Source: an uncultured Ruminococcus sp.
GTDB taxonomy: Bacteria > Bacillota > Clostridia > Oscillospirales > Ruminococcaceae
Assembly: GCA_946413815.1 (NCBI GenBank)
Contig: CAMKMD010000012.1
Coordinates: forward strand, 1 to 64,000
Length of the DNA: 64,000 nt
Direction: 5' to 3'
Part shown: positions 44,083-53,878 of the stretch, one piece after another
Layout: the number at the start of each line of letters is the position of its first letter
Numbering within the stretch: the first letter of the stretch is position 1
Program-made: the position numbers and the translations under genes
Notes under the pieces: model-generated
Database searches by the model: none
The model's input: only the letters and a program-made list of their open reading frames with translations
What the model was told of the DNA's origin: nothing

Positions 44083-45165
44083 TCAGAGAAGTTTTCTTTC
44101 ATCACAGAATTCGCATTCAAGAAGTGTCTCATCGCCGCTTGAACGGAAACTCTTAGGAAGATAATGTTCATGATTTGTTATACAACGAGGATTATCACAG
44201 CATACGTTATTGCGTACCTTACCTTTAAGCAGCTCAGAACCGCCGTCTTCACGCAGTATAGTGAGAATGAGTGCCATACGGACATATACTCCGTACTTAG
44301 CCTGAGTAAAATATTTCGCTCTTGGATCATCATCTACATCTACTGTTATCTCGTCAACTCGCGGGAGCGGGTGCATTATTATCATATCTTTCTTTGCAGC
44401 CTGCATCTTTATCCTGTCAAGCACATATGTATTCTTCTGGGCGAGGTAATCCTCTTCAGAAGCAAATCTCTCCTGCTGTATGCGGGTCATATACAGAACA
44501 TCAAGCCTGCCTATAACCTCTTCAAGCGTATCAACTTCCTCAAATGAACTGCCGTTTGTCCTGATTATATCCTTGATATAACCCGGCATTCTGAGCTCAG
44601 GAGTGGAAATGAAGATAAAATGGTTATTCTTCATTGCGCTGAGTGCCTTGCAAAGCGAATGGACGGTTCTTCCATTTATAAGATCTCCGCACATACCAAT
44701 AGTCAGTCCGCTCAGAGTCTTTTTTTCGATCTGCAATGTAAGAAGATCGGTCAGAGTCTGAGTCGGGTGGAGATGTCCGCCGTCTCCGGCATTGATAACT
44801 GGACATTCAGCAGTCAGCGCTGCAGCTTTCGCAGTACCGGCCATAGGATGTCGAATAACAAGGATATCTGCATAGCTGCTTACTATCTTAGTCGTATCCT
44901 TTATTGTCTCTCCCTTGGCTACAGACGAATTTGCAGGGTTATCAAAACCTATAATCTTTCCGCCGAGTCTGATCATAGCTGTCTGGAAAGACATCTGGGT
45001 GCGGGTGGAAGGCTCATAGAACAGTGTAGCCATTACCTTGCCATCGCATTCATGAGCAAACCTTTCCGGATCGTTCCTTATCTCTTCTCCTAAGTCAACG
45101 ACCTTCTTCCACCATGATACAGGGTAGTCGCTGAGGTCAATAAGATGCCGGTATTCTGACTGCAT
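44083..45165 (-). CDS. pyrB: Aspartate carbamoyltransferase fused to a PyrI-type zinc domain
   Basis: 360 aa; ordinary PyrB is about 305-310. It joins carbamoyl phosphate to aspartate in pyrimidine synthesis. The catalytic part has the carbamoyl-phosphate motif FYEPSTRTQMSFQTAM, the NSSVAKGET loop, VIRHPMAGTA, INAGDGGHLHPTQTLTDL and MHPLPRVDEI. Residues ~319-360 form an extra tail with four cysteines spaced C323-x4-C328-x22-C351-x2-C354 within CCDNPRCITN and LECEFC. This is the zinc-ribbon of the PyrI regulatory chain, without its nucleotide-binding half. GGAGGT precedes the ATG. It follows the HD protein gene by 14 nt. Confidence 0.93.
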   Translation of the reverse strand: MQSEYRHLIDLSDYPVSWWKKVVDLGEEIRNDPERFAHECDGKVMATLFYEPSTRTQMSFQTAMIRLGGKIIGFDNPANSSVAKGETIKDTTKIVSSYADILVIRHPMAGTAKAAALTAECPVINAGDGGHLHPTQTLTDLLTLQIEKKTLSGLTIGMCGDLINGRTVHSLCKALSAMKNNHFIFISTPELRMPGYIKDIIRTNGSSFEEVDTLEEVIGRLDVLYMTRIQQERFASEEDYLAQKNTYVLDRIKMQAAKKDMIIMHPLPRVDEITVDVDDDPRAKYFTQAKYGVYVRMALILTILREDGGSELLKGKVRNNVCCDNPRCITNHEHYLPKSFRSSGDETLLECEFCDERKLL

Positions 45166-45179
45166 AATTTCTACCTCCG

Positions 45180-45848
45180 TTATAATATTTTGCTTCCGTT
45201 TACAATCATTTCAAACTGTACGCCGAGGAACTGAGAAGCTCTTCTGCATAGCAGCATACGGTTCATAAATATCTCAAAATACTCCATAACAGAAGATATC
45301 TCTGTGTCTATCTGTAACTCAAGTATGATCGAGGACTTGTCTTCGTTGAAGAGTACCTTTGAGTATTCAACTGCGTAGTTTACACGGTCATGTATATCAA
45401 AAGTCAGAAGATCATGGTTACGGACACGGCTTCTGCGTACATCAGTCTTATCTCCGATAATAAGAGCAGCTGAGATAGGATCAAGAGGCTGTCCTGTACC
45501 CTCATCATGATTGCCGATAGCAGAGATTATGGAACATATCTCTGTTGCAGGCATACTGAGGTTGTCAAGCAGCCTGAATGCCATTACAGCACCGCTCTGC
45601 GCATGGTCAACACGGTTTATCACATTGCCGATATCATGCATTATAGCTGCTATCTTAGCAAGCTCAACTGTACGCTCGTCATATCCGAGGCCTTCAAGTA
45701 TCATTGCAGATGTATGTGCAACACGCTCAACGTGCGCAAAAGAATGCTCGGTGTATCCAAGAGCTTCAAGTGCTTTATCTGCACGTTTGATATATTCCAT
45801 TATATCGGGGTTTTGTTTGATATAAACATAGGTAACGTTACTTGCCAT
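45180..45848 (-). CDS. HD-domain phosphohydrolase
   Basis: 222 aa, CAGGA before ATG. The HD set is present: H in HSFAHVERVAHTSAMI, HD in IAAIMHDIGNVINRVDHAQS and NHDEGTG, D in LIIGDKTDVRRSR. This arrangement is found in bacterial HD proteins of unknown nucleotide substrate, sometimes annotated as phosphohydrolases. No regulatory or membrane domain is attached. It overlaps neither neighbour; it lies between asnB (26 nt after its stop) and pyrB (14 nt), probably in one transcript with them. Confidence 0.85.
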   Translation of the reverse strand: MASNVTYVYIKQNPDIMEYIKRADKALEALGYTEHSFAHVERVAHTSAMILEGLGYDERTVELAKIAAIMHDIGNVINRVDHAQSGAVMAFRLLDNLSMPATEICSIISAIGNHDEGTGQPLDPISAALIIGDKTDVRRSRVRNHDLLTFDIHDRVNYAVEYSKVLFNEDKSSIILELQIDTEISSVMEYFEIFMNRMLLCRRASQFLGVQFEMIVNGSKIL

Positions 45849-45874
45849 TTTATTCCTGCCCTTCTGTTGTCAAA

Positions 45875-47752
45875 TTAAATGTCATATCTGCCGTTGTTTT
45901 CAAAGTATACCTTGTACCATATAAGGAAGATAAAAACAGTCCATATCTTTCTGCTGTTGTCGGCTCTGCCGTCACGGTGATCGTCAAGAAGCTTTATAAG
46001 CGGAGCGGTATTGAAGTACTTCTTTGCACTCTCGCTCTCGAAAGCTGTGCGGACTACATTATAGTATTTTTCCTCTCGGAGCCATACTCTTATCGGTACA
46101 GGGAAGCCGAGCTTCTTCTTTGCAGCAGTTTTGGCAGTCTGCTTGGGAGTATCCTTCTTTGCAGCGAGACGCATAGCATACTTGGTAATATACTTCGTTT
46201 CGTCTGTTCCCTTTGAATGGGTTACTCTGAACCTGGTCGGAATGGTCTCCGCAAGAGCCATTATCTCCTTGTCAAGGAATGGAACTCTGAGTTCAAGAGA
46301 ATTAGCCATACTCATCTTGTCTGCCTTCAGCAGTATGTCTCCGGCCATCCACATATGAAGGTCGAGATACTGCATCTTGGTAACATCATCCTTATCCTTC
46401 ACATTGTCAAAGTAGGGCTTTGTAAGCGACTGCGGAGCAGGAGCGTTAGTCTTTATCTTCAGAAGAGCCTTTCTCTGCTCAGGTGTGAACATATAGGCGT
46501 TACCGATGAATCTTTCCTCAACGTCACGTCCCTTGCGGACGAAGAAGTTTACTCCCCTCCTGGCCGGCAGCTTGGCAGCTATCTTGCCTATGGTACGTTT
46601 TACAGGTCTCGGGAGCTTGTCATAAACAGTACCGTCAGGATCGCTGTAAACATTGTATCCGCCGAATATCTCGTCAGCACCCTCGCCGGAAAGAACGACC
46701 TTGAGCTTCTCTGATGCGATGTTGCATACAAAGTATAGTGCAACAGCCGAGGGATCTGCAAGGGGTTCGTCCATATGATACTGTATCATAGAAAGGCTGC
46801 TCCAGTACTCCTCAGGCGTAATGACTTTGCTGGTATTCTCCTTGCCGATAGCCTTGGAGAAGTTCTTTGCCCAGCCTATCTCGTTATACTTTTCATCTTT
46901 GCCGAATCCGACAGTAAATGTTTTATCAACATCTGCTACTGCGGCAACATAACTTGAATCAACGCCGCTTGAGAGGAATGAACCAACTTCAACATCAGCG
47001 ATCTTATGTGCCTCAACAGAATCATGGAAGGTGTCGGAAATACGATTAACCCATTCATCAAGATCAGGCTTGTTGTCAGCGTTGAAATGGACATCCCAGT
47101 AACGCTTAATCTCCATTTTTCCTTCCTTATAACGGAACCAGTGTGCAGGCTGAAGTCTGTATACTCCCTTGAAGAAGGTCTCTTCAGCTGCTGAATACTG
47201 GAAGGTAAGGTAGTTTTCGAGGGCGGCAGTGTTCAGTTCCTTCTTGAAATGCGGATGTTCGAGGAAGCTTTTGATCTCTGAGCCGAACATGAAGGTATCG
47301 CCCATCACCGCATAATACATAGGCTTTATACCGAAAAAGTCCCTTGCTCCGAAGAGTTCCTTCTTTGTTTTATCCCAGATTACAAAGGAGAACATACCTC
47401 TGAGCATATCAAGTATCTTTTCACCGTATTCCTTGTAGCCGTAAAGTAGCACCTCTGTATCTGTCTTTGTACGGAAATTATAGCCCTTATCTATAAGTCT
47501 GTCACGTATGCTGCGGTAATTATAGATCTCACCGTTAAATATGATAACAAGATTGCCGTCTTCACTGAGTATCGGCTGATCTCCGCTTGAACTTACATCT
47601 ATGATGCTAAGCCTGCGATGACCAAGAGCAACGTTTTCGTCAATATACTTGCCCTCTGCGTCTGGTCCCCTGTGTCTGATTCTGTCCATCATTCTGCCGA
47701 GCACTTCGTCAGTACTGCTGATGCAGTTAGTAAAACCAACTATTCCGCACAT
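45875..47752 (-). CDS. asnB: Asparagine synthetase (glutamine-hydrolysing) AsnB
   Basis: 625 aa. It makes asparagine from aspartate and glutamine. The N-terminal Ntn glutaminase starts MCGIVGF (Cys2 nucleophile) with RHRGPDAEGKY and LVIIFNGEIYNYR. The synthetase part has the PP-loop SSGVDSSYVAA near residue 260 and LSGEGADEIFGGYNVY. GGAGG precedes the ATG. It has its own promoter and is probably followed by the HD gene and pyrB in one unit. Confidence 0.97.
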   Translation of the reverse strand: MCGIVGFTNCISSTDEVLGRMMDRIRHRGPDAEGKYIDENVALGHRRLSIIDVSSSGDQPILSEDGNLVIIFNGEIYNYRSIRDRLIDKGYNFRTKTDTEVLLYGYKEYGEKILDMLRGMFSFVIWDKTKKELFGARDFFGIKPMYYAVMGDTFMFGSEIKSFLEHPHFKKELNTAALENYLTFQYSAAEETFFKGVYRLQPAHWFRYKEGKMEIKRYWDVHFNADNKPDLDEWVNRISDTFHDSVEAHKIADVEVGSFLSSGVDSSYVAAVADVDKTFTVGFGKDEKYNEIGWAKNFSKAIGKENTSKVITPEEYWSSLSMIQYHMDEPLADPSAVALYFVCNIASEKLKVVLSGEGADEIFGGYNVYSDPDGTVYDKLPRPVKRTIGKIAAKLPARRGVNFFVRKGRDVEERFIGNAYMFTPEQRKALLKIKTNAPAPQSLTKPYFDNVKDKDDVTKMQYLDLHMWMAGDILLKADKMSMANSLELRVPFLDKEIMALAETIPTRFRVTHSKGTDETKYITKYAMRLAAKKDTPKQTAKTAAKKKLGFPVPIRVWLREEKYYNVVRTAFESESAKKYFNTAPLIKLLDDHRDGRADNSRKIWTVFIFLIWYKVYFENNGRYDI

Positions 47753-47785
47753 ACACTATGCCTCCGTTTCATTACTTTCTGATAT

Positions 47786-47814
47786 ATTATACTACATCAA
47801 AGAAAGATTTGCAA
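47786..47814 (-). promoter_or_regulatory. asnB promoter
   Basis: TTGCAA (47809-47814), 17 bp, TATAAT (47786-47791) on the minus strand, 34 nt before the start codon. Confidence 0.75.
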
Positions 47815-47863
47815 CATAAAATCGAGATTTTTTTCACCTTATGAAAAAATGTCGTTCATTCAC

Positions 47864-47892
47864 TTGAAAATGTGTTGCATAAGTGATATAAT
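47864..47892 (+). promoter_or_regulatory. Promoter of the moxR operon
   Basis: TTGAAA (47864-47869), 17 bp, TATAAT (47887-47892), divergent from the asnB promoter. Confidence 0.75.
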
Positions 47893-47979
47893 AATAGAGT
47901 ATATAATATAGGCCGGAAGCAAGTTTTTTCAGCTAATGACTCACGGTCAATCTATGACAGCAAAACAGGAGTAATAACA

Positions 47980-48933
47980 ATGGTCAATTCAGCTTATACA
48001 AAACAGATAAACAATATTCTAAGTGAAGTAAAGAAAGCGGTTATAGGCAAGGATCAGATAATCATCAAGGTCCTGCTCGCGATCCTGTGTAAGGGTCACA
48101 TCCTTATCGAAGATATTCCCGGAGTGGGCAAGACAACTCTTGCTCTTGCCTTCTCAAAGGCCCTTTCCCTTGAACACAACAGGATGCAGTTTACTCCTGA
48201 TGTACTTCCCTCAGATGTAACCGGTTTTTCCATATTCAATAAGGCAGACAACACATTTGAATTCCGTCCCGGTGTTGCATTCTGCAACCTCTTCCTCGCT
48301 GATGAAATAAACCGTACGTCAAGCAAGACTCAGTCTGCTCTGCTTGAGCTTATGGAGGAAAAGAGCATCACTGTAGACGGCAATACATATAAGCTGCCCG
48401 AGCCATATACAGTTATAGCAACTCAGAACCCCATCGGCTCTGCCGGTACACATAATCTCCCTGACTCGCAGCTTGACCGTTTCATGATCAAGCTCAGCAT
48501 GGGCTATCCTGATTTTCAGGGCGAGATCGCAATTCTTAAAGCTCGCTTCAACGCTACTCCTCTTGAAACCGTCAAGGCTGTTGCGGATGCTTCATCAATA
48601 ATGGAGCTTCAGGAGTATGTTTCAAATGTTTATGTTGATGACAAGGTATACAATTATATGGTTGCACTCGCTTCCGCAACAAGAAACCATCCTATGCTGA
48701 AGCTTGGCGTTTCTCCGCGAGGCACTCTTGCGCTCATGCAGATATCCAAGGGTATCGCCGCAGCCTACGGAAGAGACTATGTAATACCGGATGATGTCAA
48801 TTATATCTGCTCGGACGTATTCGAGCACCGTATAATATTAAGCTCCAAGGCGAAGCTGGCTGACGTATCCCCTTCAGCCGTTATATCCGAAATACTTGCA
48901 AATGTCAAAGCTCCCGGTGTTTCCGGAAATTAA
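47980..48933 (+). CDS. MoxR family AAA+ ATPase
   Basis: 317 aa. Walker A is in IEDIPGVGKTTLALAFSKAL, Walker B in LFLADEINRTSSKTQSALLELM, followed by VIATQNPIGSAGTHNLPDSQLDRFM (sensor 1 and arginine finger region). MoxR proteins are chaperone-like and often sit with DUF58 (VWA-like) and TgpA-like transglutaminase genes, as here. The exact client is unknown. CAGGAG precedes the ATG. Confidence 0.95.
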   Translation: MVNSAYTKQINNILSEVKKAVIGKDQIIIKVLLAILCKGHILIEDIPGVGKTTLALAFSKALSLEHNRMQFTPDVLPSDVTGFSIFNKADNTFEFRPGVAFCNLFLADEINRTSSKTQSALLELMEEKSITVDGNTYKLPEPYTVIATQNPIGSAGTHNLPDSQLDRFMIKLSMGYPDFQGEIAILKARFNATPLETVKAVADASSIMELQEYVSNVYVDDKVYNYMVALASATRNHPMLKLGVSPRGTLALMQISKGIAAAYGRDYVIPDDVNYICSDVFEHRIILSSKAKLADVSPSAVISEILANVKAPGVSGN

Positions 48934-48948
48934 CGGTAGAACATAGCC

Positions 48949-50142
48949 ATGATAATAATGAAGATCCTTTTTCTGCTGCTAATCATAATATGTGCGATCT
49001 TTTACATAATGTATCTGTGGAACTTTGCGCTTGTTCTTCTTATAATAATGATTGCGCTTCCTGTACTTATGTTCATTATTGCATTTACTACAAGCAGAAT
49101 GATGTCAGTCGACTTCAATCTGCTTGTAGACAGCGCAGAAAAGAACGAAAATTTCCCGGTACAGCTTTGTATCAGAAACCGCAGTCTCTTCCCTGTAGGC
49201 AAAGCTGAGGCTCATATAGAATACTATAATGTTTTCAATAATAAGATCAATGTATTTGAGCTTTTCCTGCCAGTACAGGCTATGAACAGTCAGAGCGTCA
49301 CATTTAAGCTCAGCTCACGCTACTGCGGAATCATCAAGATAAGGTGCGTAGATGTCAGCATTTACGACCCTCTGAGAATATTCCGTTTCAAGGTCGGAAA
49401 AAACCTCTATGCAGATATACCGGTACTTCCCGAGTGCCGAGAAATCTCAGGTGAAGTACACTATTCGGACAGGGTGAACGAAGAGAGCAGTATTTTTTCC
49501 GAGCATAAGCCCGGGGATGACCCTTCTGAAGTATTCGACCTCAGGGGTTATGTTCCCGGTGACAAGCTCAATCGTATCCATTGGAAACTCAGCTCTAAAA
49601 AAGACGAGTTTATCGTCAAGGATTACAGTCTGCCGGTTGACATACCTGCGATTCTCTTCCTTGATCTGAAGTGCTACGAAGACAACAACTATACACTGCC
49701 TGTGTTTGATACTCTTGCAGAGACTCTCATTTCTGTCTCCCAGTTCATGCTCGAGAACGAGCGGATGCATACTGTTGTATTCTATAATGCAGATTTAAAA
49801 TGCTTTGAAGAAATACAGATCACCTCACCTGAAATACTGTTTGAGACCATCAAAAGGATAATTCTCTCGGTAAACGATAACCTTTACTGTGAGTCGCCTG
49901 ATGTATATTTTTCAGACCACGGTGATCTTTCACTGTCATCATTTACATTCATTTCATCAGCAAAGGATCAGCCTGTGCTTGAATACATCGACGAAAATGT
50001 TGATGCGGATATCAGAAATGCAATAATCGTTGTCAGCTCACCTGAGGAAGCGGCAGTGATATCTACACGCTATTCCGGCATCCATGTAACTCCTGTTGTT
50101 ATAGGCCGGATATCGGCTTCAATAAAAGATATAGAATTATAA
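48949..50142 (+). CDS. DUF58 domain membrane protein
   Basis: 397 aa. Two N-terminal membrane helices (about 1-45) are followed by a beta-rich region and the DUF58 signature GDDPSEVFDLRGYVPGDKLN then IHWKLSSKKDEFIVKDY, which belongs to a VWA-like fold. DUF58 proteins usually partner with MoxR. The ribosome site is weak, with ATG 15 nt after the moxR stop, so translation may be coupled. Function is unknown beyond envelope association. Confidence 0.9.
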   Translation: MIIMKILFLLLIIICAIFYIMYLWNFALVLLIIMIALPVLMFIIAFTTSRMMSVDFNLLVDSAEKNENFPVQLCIRNRSLFPVGKAEAHIEYYNVFNNKINVFELFLPVQAMNSQSVTFKLSSRYCGIIKIRCVDVSIYDPLRIFRFKVGKNLYADIPVLPECREISGEVHYSDRVNEESSIFSEHKPGDDPSEVFDLRGYVPGDKLNRIHWKLSSKKDEFIVKDYSLPVDIPAILFLDLKCYEDNNYTLPVFDTLAETLISVSQFMLENERMHTVVFYNADLKCFEEIQITSPEILFETIKRIILSVNDNLYCESPDVYFSDHGDLSLSSFTFISSAKDQPVLEYIDENVDADIRNAIIVVSSPEEAAVISTRYSGIHVTPVVIGRISASIKDIEL

Positions 50143-50152
50143 AGGGCATATC

Positions 50153-53017
50153 ATGAAGAAAAAGGAAAACCAGCAGAACAATAATGTAAATAATGGTATA
50201 GCGATATGTGACAGCATCGTTATGTCAGTCAAGAAAAAAAGGATCAATCTAAGGCGTCCTGAAGCTATAATAATTGCTGTAATGGGGTTTGTTTCAGTGA
50301 TAATGGCTTTTCTCGGGATGTTCAGCTTTCACTTTGACAGAAGTATTGCAGCAAATGCAGCTTTAGTTTTCTCGGCTGTATACATCTTTCTTTCTCTGAC
50401 AGGCAAAAAATCAGGCTGGCTTGTTATTGCGACAGCTCTGATCGGCGGATTTCTGATATACCGTGAAATAGACACAATAGTAGAAGGATACCAGTATGTC
50501 TACAATGTCATATACAAGACCTCTTATCACACTGAGATCAATTATTACAAATATCTGAAACCGGCGCTTGAAAAGGAATCCACCACTGCCTTTTTCGTTG
50601 CAGCTGAATGGCTTCTTGCTCTTATAATATACTACTTCACAATTGCGCACCCTAATCCGATCCTGCCGCTGCTCGTCACTTTTCCCATTATTGAGGTAGG
50701 ACTGTACAACGGTATCGAACTCCCGGTTTTCTGGGGAGTTCTTGTAGTCGCCTACTGGCTTGCATTGCTTGCCATGTCGAATATCGATATGGGCGAGTAT
50801 TCCGGTGGCACAGGAGGATTTGTCCGCAAAGACAATCTATTTTTCCCAAAACGGCAGATGAGGCTGAAGGTAACAGAGAAATGCGGTATGATCGTTGCTT
50901 TTGCCGTAATACTGACCGGTCTCGGCAGTTCCGTTTTTTTAGAGGCAACCAATTATAAAAGAAGTGACGAGATAAACCGGAAAAGATCAGACATCCGTGA
51001 CGCCGTCAACTCTTTTTCCATGGAGAATATAGCTGACAGCCTGTCAGAACTCACAAAGGCTTTTGGCTTTACCTTTAATTATCAGAATCATAAGCTTGGT
51101 AATATCGATCATCTGAAATACAAAAATACTGTCGATCTTACTGTCACACTTGATCATGCTGCAGACGATGCTGTATATCTTAAAGAGTATACAGGTTCCA
51201 GTTATCATGATAACTGCTGGGACGATCTTCCTGCTGAGGCATATGAAAATGAGTTATTCAGCGCATTTTCAGAGAAGCAAGTATATCCCCAGGACTTCCC
51301 TTTTGCTCTTACTAAAGCAACATTCAACTTTTTCGATACGACGCATTATCTGGAAAATCAATCCGGCCAGTTATTCTTATATAGAGAATATGAAGGGCTA
51401 AGCAATGAATATCTTATCTGGATAAATTCAAAACTGCGTTCAGACAGAAGCTTTGCACCATATGCAACAGATAAAGTCGGCCTGCTAACCTACAACCTTG
51501 ATAAGGAGATTTCATCTAAGACCAAGACTGAACAGGAATTCTCCTACAAGTTTTATCCTCTCACCGCTGATCAGTACCTCAATGGCGGTTCTACGAAAAA
51601 GGCTTATATCGCAAGAAAAGCCAGCTATTCTATCAGTGATTTCATTGAAGCATCAGATAATGATCAGTCCATGCCCATATTCCAGTTTAACGGCCAGTAT
51701 TTAAGCTTCATCTCCGATCCTGAATGGGAAGAAACAATTTTCTCATACGCTTCTGAGCATGGCAAGTTAAATGAAGACGGCAATATTGAAGTTAAGATTT
51801 CATTCTTTGAACAGTTGCAGTATCTTTGTGACCATCCACAGACTGTGCTGACTCTTCTTATGGAGATGGATTATCGTGACTTTGTATACGAAAATTATCT
51901 TACCGTTCCCGAAGGACAGGACATGGACGAGATCAGGACGGAATTCCAGAGCGTGCTTAACTACAATTATCCCGGTGCATCTTCGTCAGACATTGCCCTC
52001 GCTAAGCTCGGAAATATTCGCGAGAAGCTGAATTCAATGGTATCATATTCTCTGAGCCCGGGCAAAACACCGCAGAACCGTGATTTCGTAAATTACTTCA
52101 TTTTTGAGAACCAGAAGGGTTACTGTACTCACTACGCTACAGCCGGAGTACTTCTCGCACGAATGGCCGGTATTCCTGCTCGTTATGCTACAGGATATGT
52201 AGTTGTCGGGGATGATTTCAACACCAATAACATGAATGAAAACGGATCATATACCATAGATATCAAAGACAGCAGGAGCCATGCATGGATCGAGGTATAT
52301 ATAGACGGCATAGGCTGGCTTCCTTATGAATTCACCGAGGGATACAATTCACGCACGATCGACACAAATCAAGCTACTGCTCCTCCTACACAGCCCGAGG
52401 GAACAACGACTACTACAACAGTAACAACAACTGCCGAAACTACAGGAACAAGAACTGCTACTACCAGAGATACTGATAACTCAACATTACCGCAGACAAG
52501 CGCATCAGCCGCAACTGTTGTTACGACTGTGGTACAGCCTGTTGGTATTCCCGAAGACGAACCGGGTGAAAAGTGGCATATGCCGCCTGTATTGAGGGCT
52601 ATACTTGACTTCTTGCTCCTGATATCTGTTATGACCGCTTCTATCATCCTAAGACGAAAATTGTTACTGAAGATACGCGAAAGCAGGATGATGAACGGCT
52701 CAAATTCAAAGCGAATATCTTATATTTACGGATATACGGAAAAGCTGCTTGCTGAAAAGGGCTTGAAACGTGGCCGCAACAGTTATGCGGACTTTGCCGG
52801 AGATGTAGAGAAACTGATCGGCGGTATAGCATTCCCTGATGGTGAATTTACGGAAATGACGGAATCGGCCCTTGAAGCCGCATTCAGTACTACACACCCT
52901 GCTGATGAGGCGCTCGCCCGATTCAAGAAGAATTCATCTGCACTTGCTGAGTATATTTACAGGAAATCCGGAAGATTCACACGTTTCTGGCTTAAATATA
53001 TCAAGGTGCTTTTATAA
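50153..53017 (+). CDS. TgpA-like membrane transglutaminase/protease homologue
   Basis: 954 aa. About six N-terminal helices (to ~270), then a large extracytoplasmic region with a transglutaminase core: Cys ~656 in GYCTHYATAGVLLARMAG, His ~709 in SRSHAWIEVYIDG, followed by WLPYEFTEGYN. A Thr-rich linker (~745-790), a further helix (AILDFLLLISVMTASIIL), and a cytoplasmic C-terminal domain follow. The layout matches TgpA/DUF3488-transglutaminase proteins. It should cross-link or cleave wall or surface proteins. It lies 10 nt after the DUF58 gene. Confidence 0.92.
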   Translation: MKKKENQQNNNVNNGIAICDSIVMSVKKKRINLRRPEAIIIAVMGFVSVIMAFLGMFSFHFDRSIAANAALVFSAVYIFLSLTGKKSGWLVIATALIGGFLIYREIDTIVEGYQYVYNVIYKTSYHTEINYYKYLKPALEKESTTAFFVAAEWLLALIIYYFTIAHPNPILPLLVTFPIIEVGLYNGIELPVFWGVLVVAYWLALLAMSNIDMGEYSGGTGGFVRKDNLFFPKRQMRLKVTEKCGMIVAFAVILTGLGSSVFLEATNYKRSDEINRKRSDIRDAVNSFSMENIADSLSELTKAFGFTFNYQNHKLGNIDHLKYKNTVDLTVTLDHAADDAVYLKEYTGSSYHDNCWDDLPAEAYENELFSAFSEKQVYPQDFPFALTKATFNFFDTTHYLENQSGQLFLYREYEGLSNEYLIWINSKLRSDRSFAPYATDKVGLLTYNLDKEISSKTKTEQEFSYKFYPLTADQYLNGGSTKKAYIARKASYSISDFIEASDNDQSMPIFQFNGQYLSFISDPEWEETIFSYASEHGKLNEDGNIEVKISFFEQLQYLCDHPQTVLTLLMEMDYRDFVYENYLTVPEGQDMDEIRTEFQSVLNYNYPGASSSDIALAKLGNIREKLNSMVSYSLSPGKTPQNRDFVNYFIFENQKGYCTHYATAGVLLARMAGIPARYATGYVVVGDDFNTNNMNENGSYTIDIKDSRSHAWIEVYIDGIGWLPYEFTEGYNSRTIDTNQATAPPTQPEGTTTTTTVTTTAETTGTRTATTRDTDNSTLPQTSASAATVVTTVVQPVGIPEDEPGEKWHMPPVLRAILDFLLLISVMTASIILRRKLLLKIRESRMMNGSNSKRISYIYGYTEKLLAEKGLKRGRNSYADFAGDVEKLIGGIAFPDGEFTEMTESALEAAFSTTHPADEALARFKKNSSALAEYIYRKSGRFTRFWLKYIKVLL

Positions 53018-53029
53018 AGGAGGTAGTAT

Positions 53030-53599
53030 ATGAAGACTGATAATTTCAGCTATATTCTAAAAGGTGTGATACTTGCGTTCAGCGGAGTACTTGTCGCTTT
53101 CTTCCCCGGAGTGATCAACTGGCTCTTCTATATAGTGGGAGGTATTATAGTGTTCGCCTGCATCCTCTCCATGCTTTCATCAGTATTCGGCGGAGACGGC
53201 GGTTTCATGCTTCCGGCCGGACTTTTAGGCGGCGCTCTTGGCGTCGGCATTATGGTCCTCCCAAGATTCATTACCATCCAGCTGCCTGTGATAGTTGGTC
53301 TTGTTCTCGTTGTTATGGGAGCAATACGACTTGCCAAAGGGCTGACCGGGAATGACGATAAAAAGAAAACAGATATCATACTGGGTCTGCTATTTATAGC
53401 CGGCGGTGTTGTACTTGTAATGAATCCGTTTAAGGCCGGTAAGGCGCTTCGCATCATGACAGGTCTTATAATGCTCGGCTTTGCAGCATTCAACTTCTAC
53501 ATTTCTTATGTTATCAAGAAAAGAAATGAAGCCTTTGCTCCTTCAGTTATCGATGTGGATGACTACACTATTGAAGACGACAGGAAGCATCTGCAGTAA
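53030..53599 (+). CDS. HdeD-like (DUF308) membrane protein
   Basis: 189 aa with six short helices arranged as three pairs (ILKGVILAFSGVLVAFFPG; LFYIVGGIIVFACILSML; and IILGLLFIAGGVVLVMNPF). This is the DUF308 pattern of HdeD. The family is linked to acid and stress tolerance in E. coli, but that role is not shown in Firmicutes. Strong AAAGGAGG precedes the ATG. It is the last gene of the moxR operon. Confidence 0.85.
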   Translation: MKTDNFSYILKGVILAFSGVLVAFFPGVINWLFYIVGGIIVFACILSMLSSVFGGDGGFMLPAGLLGGALGVGIMVLPRFITIQLPVIVGLVLVVMGAIRLAKGLTGNDDKKKTDIILGLLFIAGGVVLVMNPFKAGKALRIMTGLIMLGFAAFNFYISYVIKKRNEAFAPSVIDVDDYTIEDDRKHLQ

Positions 53600-53617
53600 T
53601 TGATACAGTACAAGATA

Positions 53618-53660
53618 AAAGTCCGGAAGGTCAGCTATTCACGCCAGCCTTCCGGACTTT
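53618..53660 (+). terminator. Terminator of the moxR operon
   Basis: AAAGTCCGGAAGG / CCTTCCGGACTTT perfect 13-bp stem, followed by TTTTATG. Confidence 0.92.
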
Positions 53661-53801
53661 TTTTATGTTCACCTGCTGTAGTATGATATTCTATATATAC
53701 CATTCGTATACTAATTCTTGTGCAAATTGCAGTAAATACACATTTTGAATTCATATAATACGCAGAAACTATGCGATTTATTGTTATCATTACATCAATT
53801 G

Positions 53802-53830
53802 TTGACAATTTGTAGAATCGGTGATATAAT
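53802..53830 (+). promoter_or_regulatory. Promoter of the dockerin-transglutaminase gene
   Basis: TTGACA (53802-53807), 17 bp, TATAAT (53825-53830), a perfect consensus with a ~40-nt leader. Confidence 0.85.
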
Positions 53831-53878
53831 TAAATAAGTGATATATAATAAAGAGGGGTAGTATAAGGAGGAAACAGA

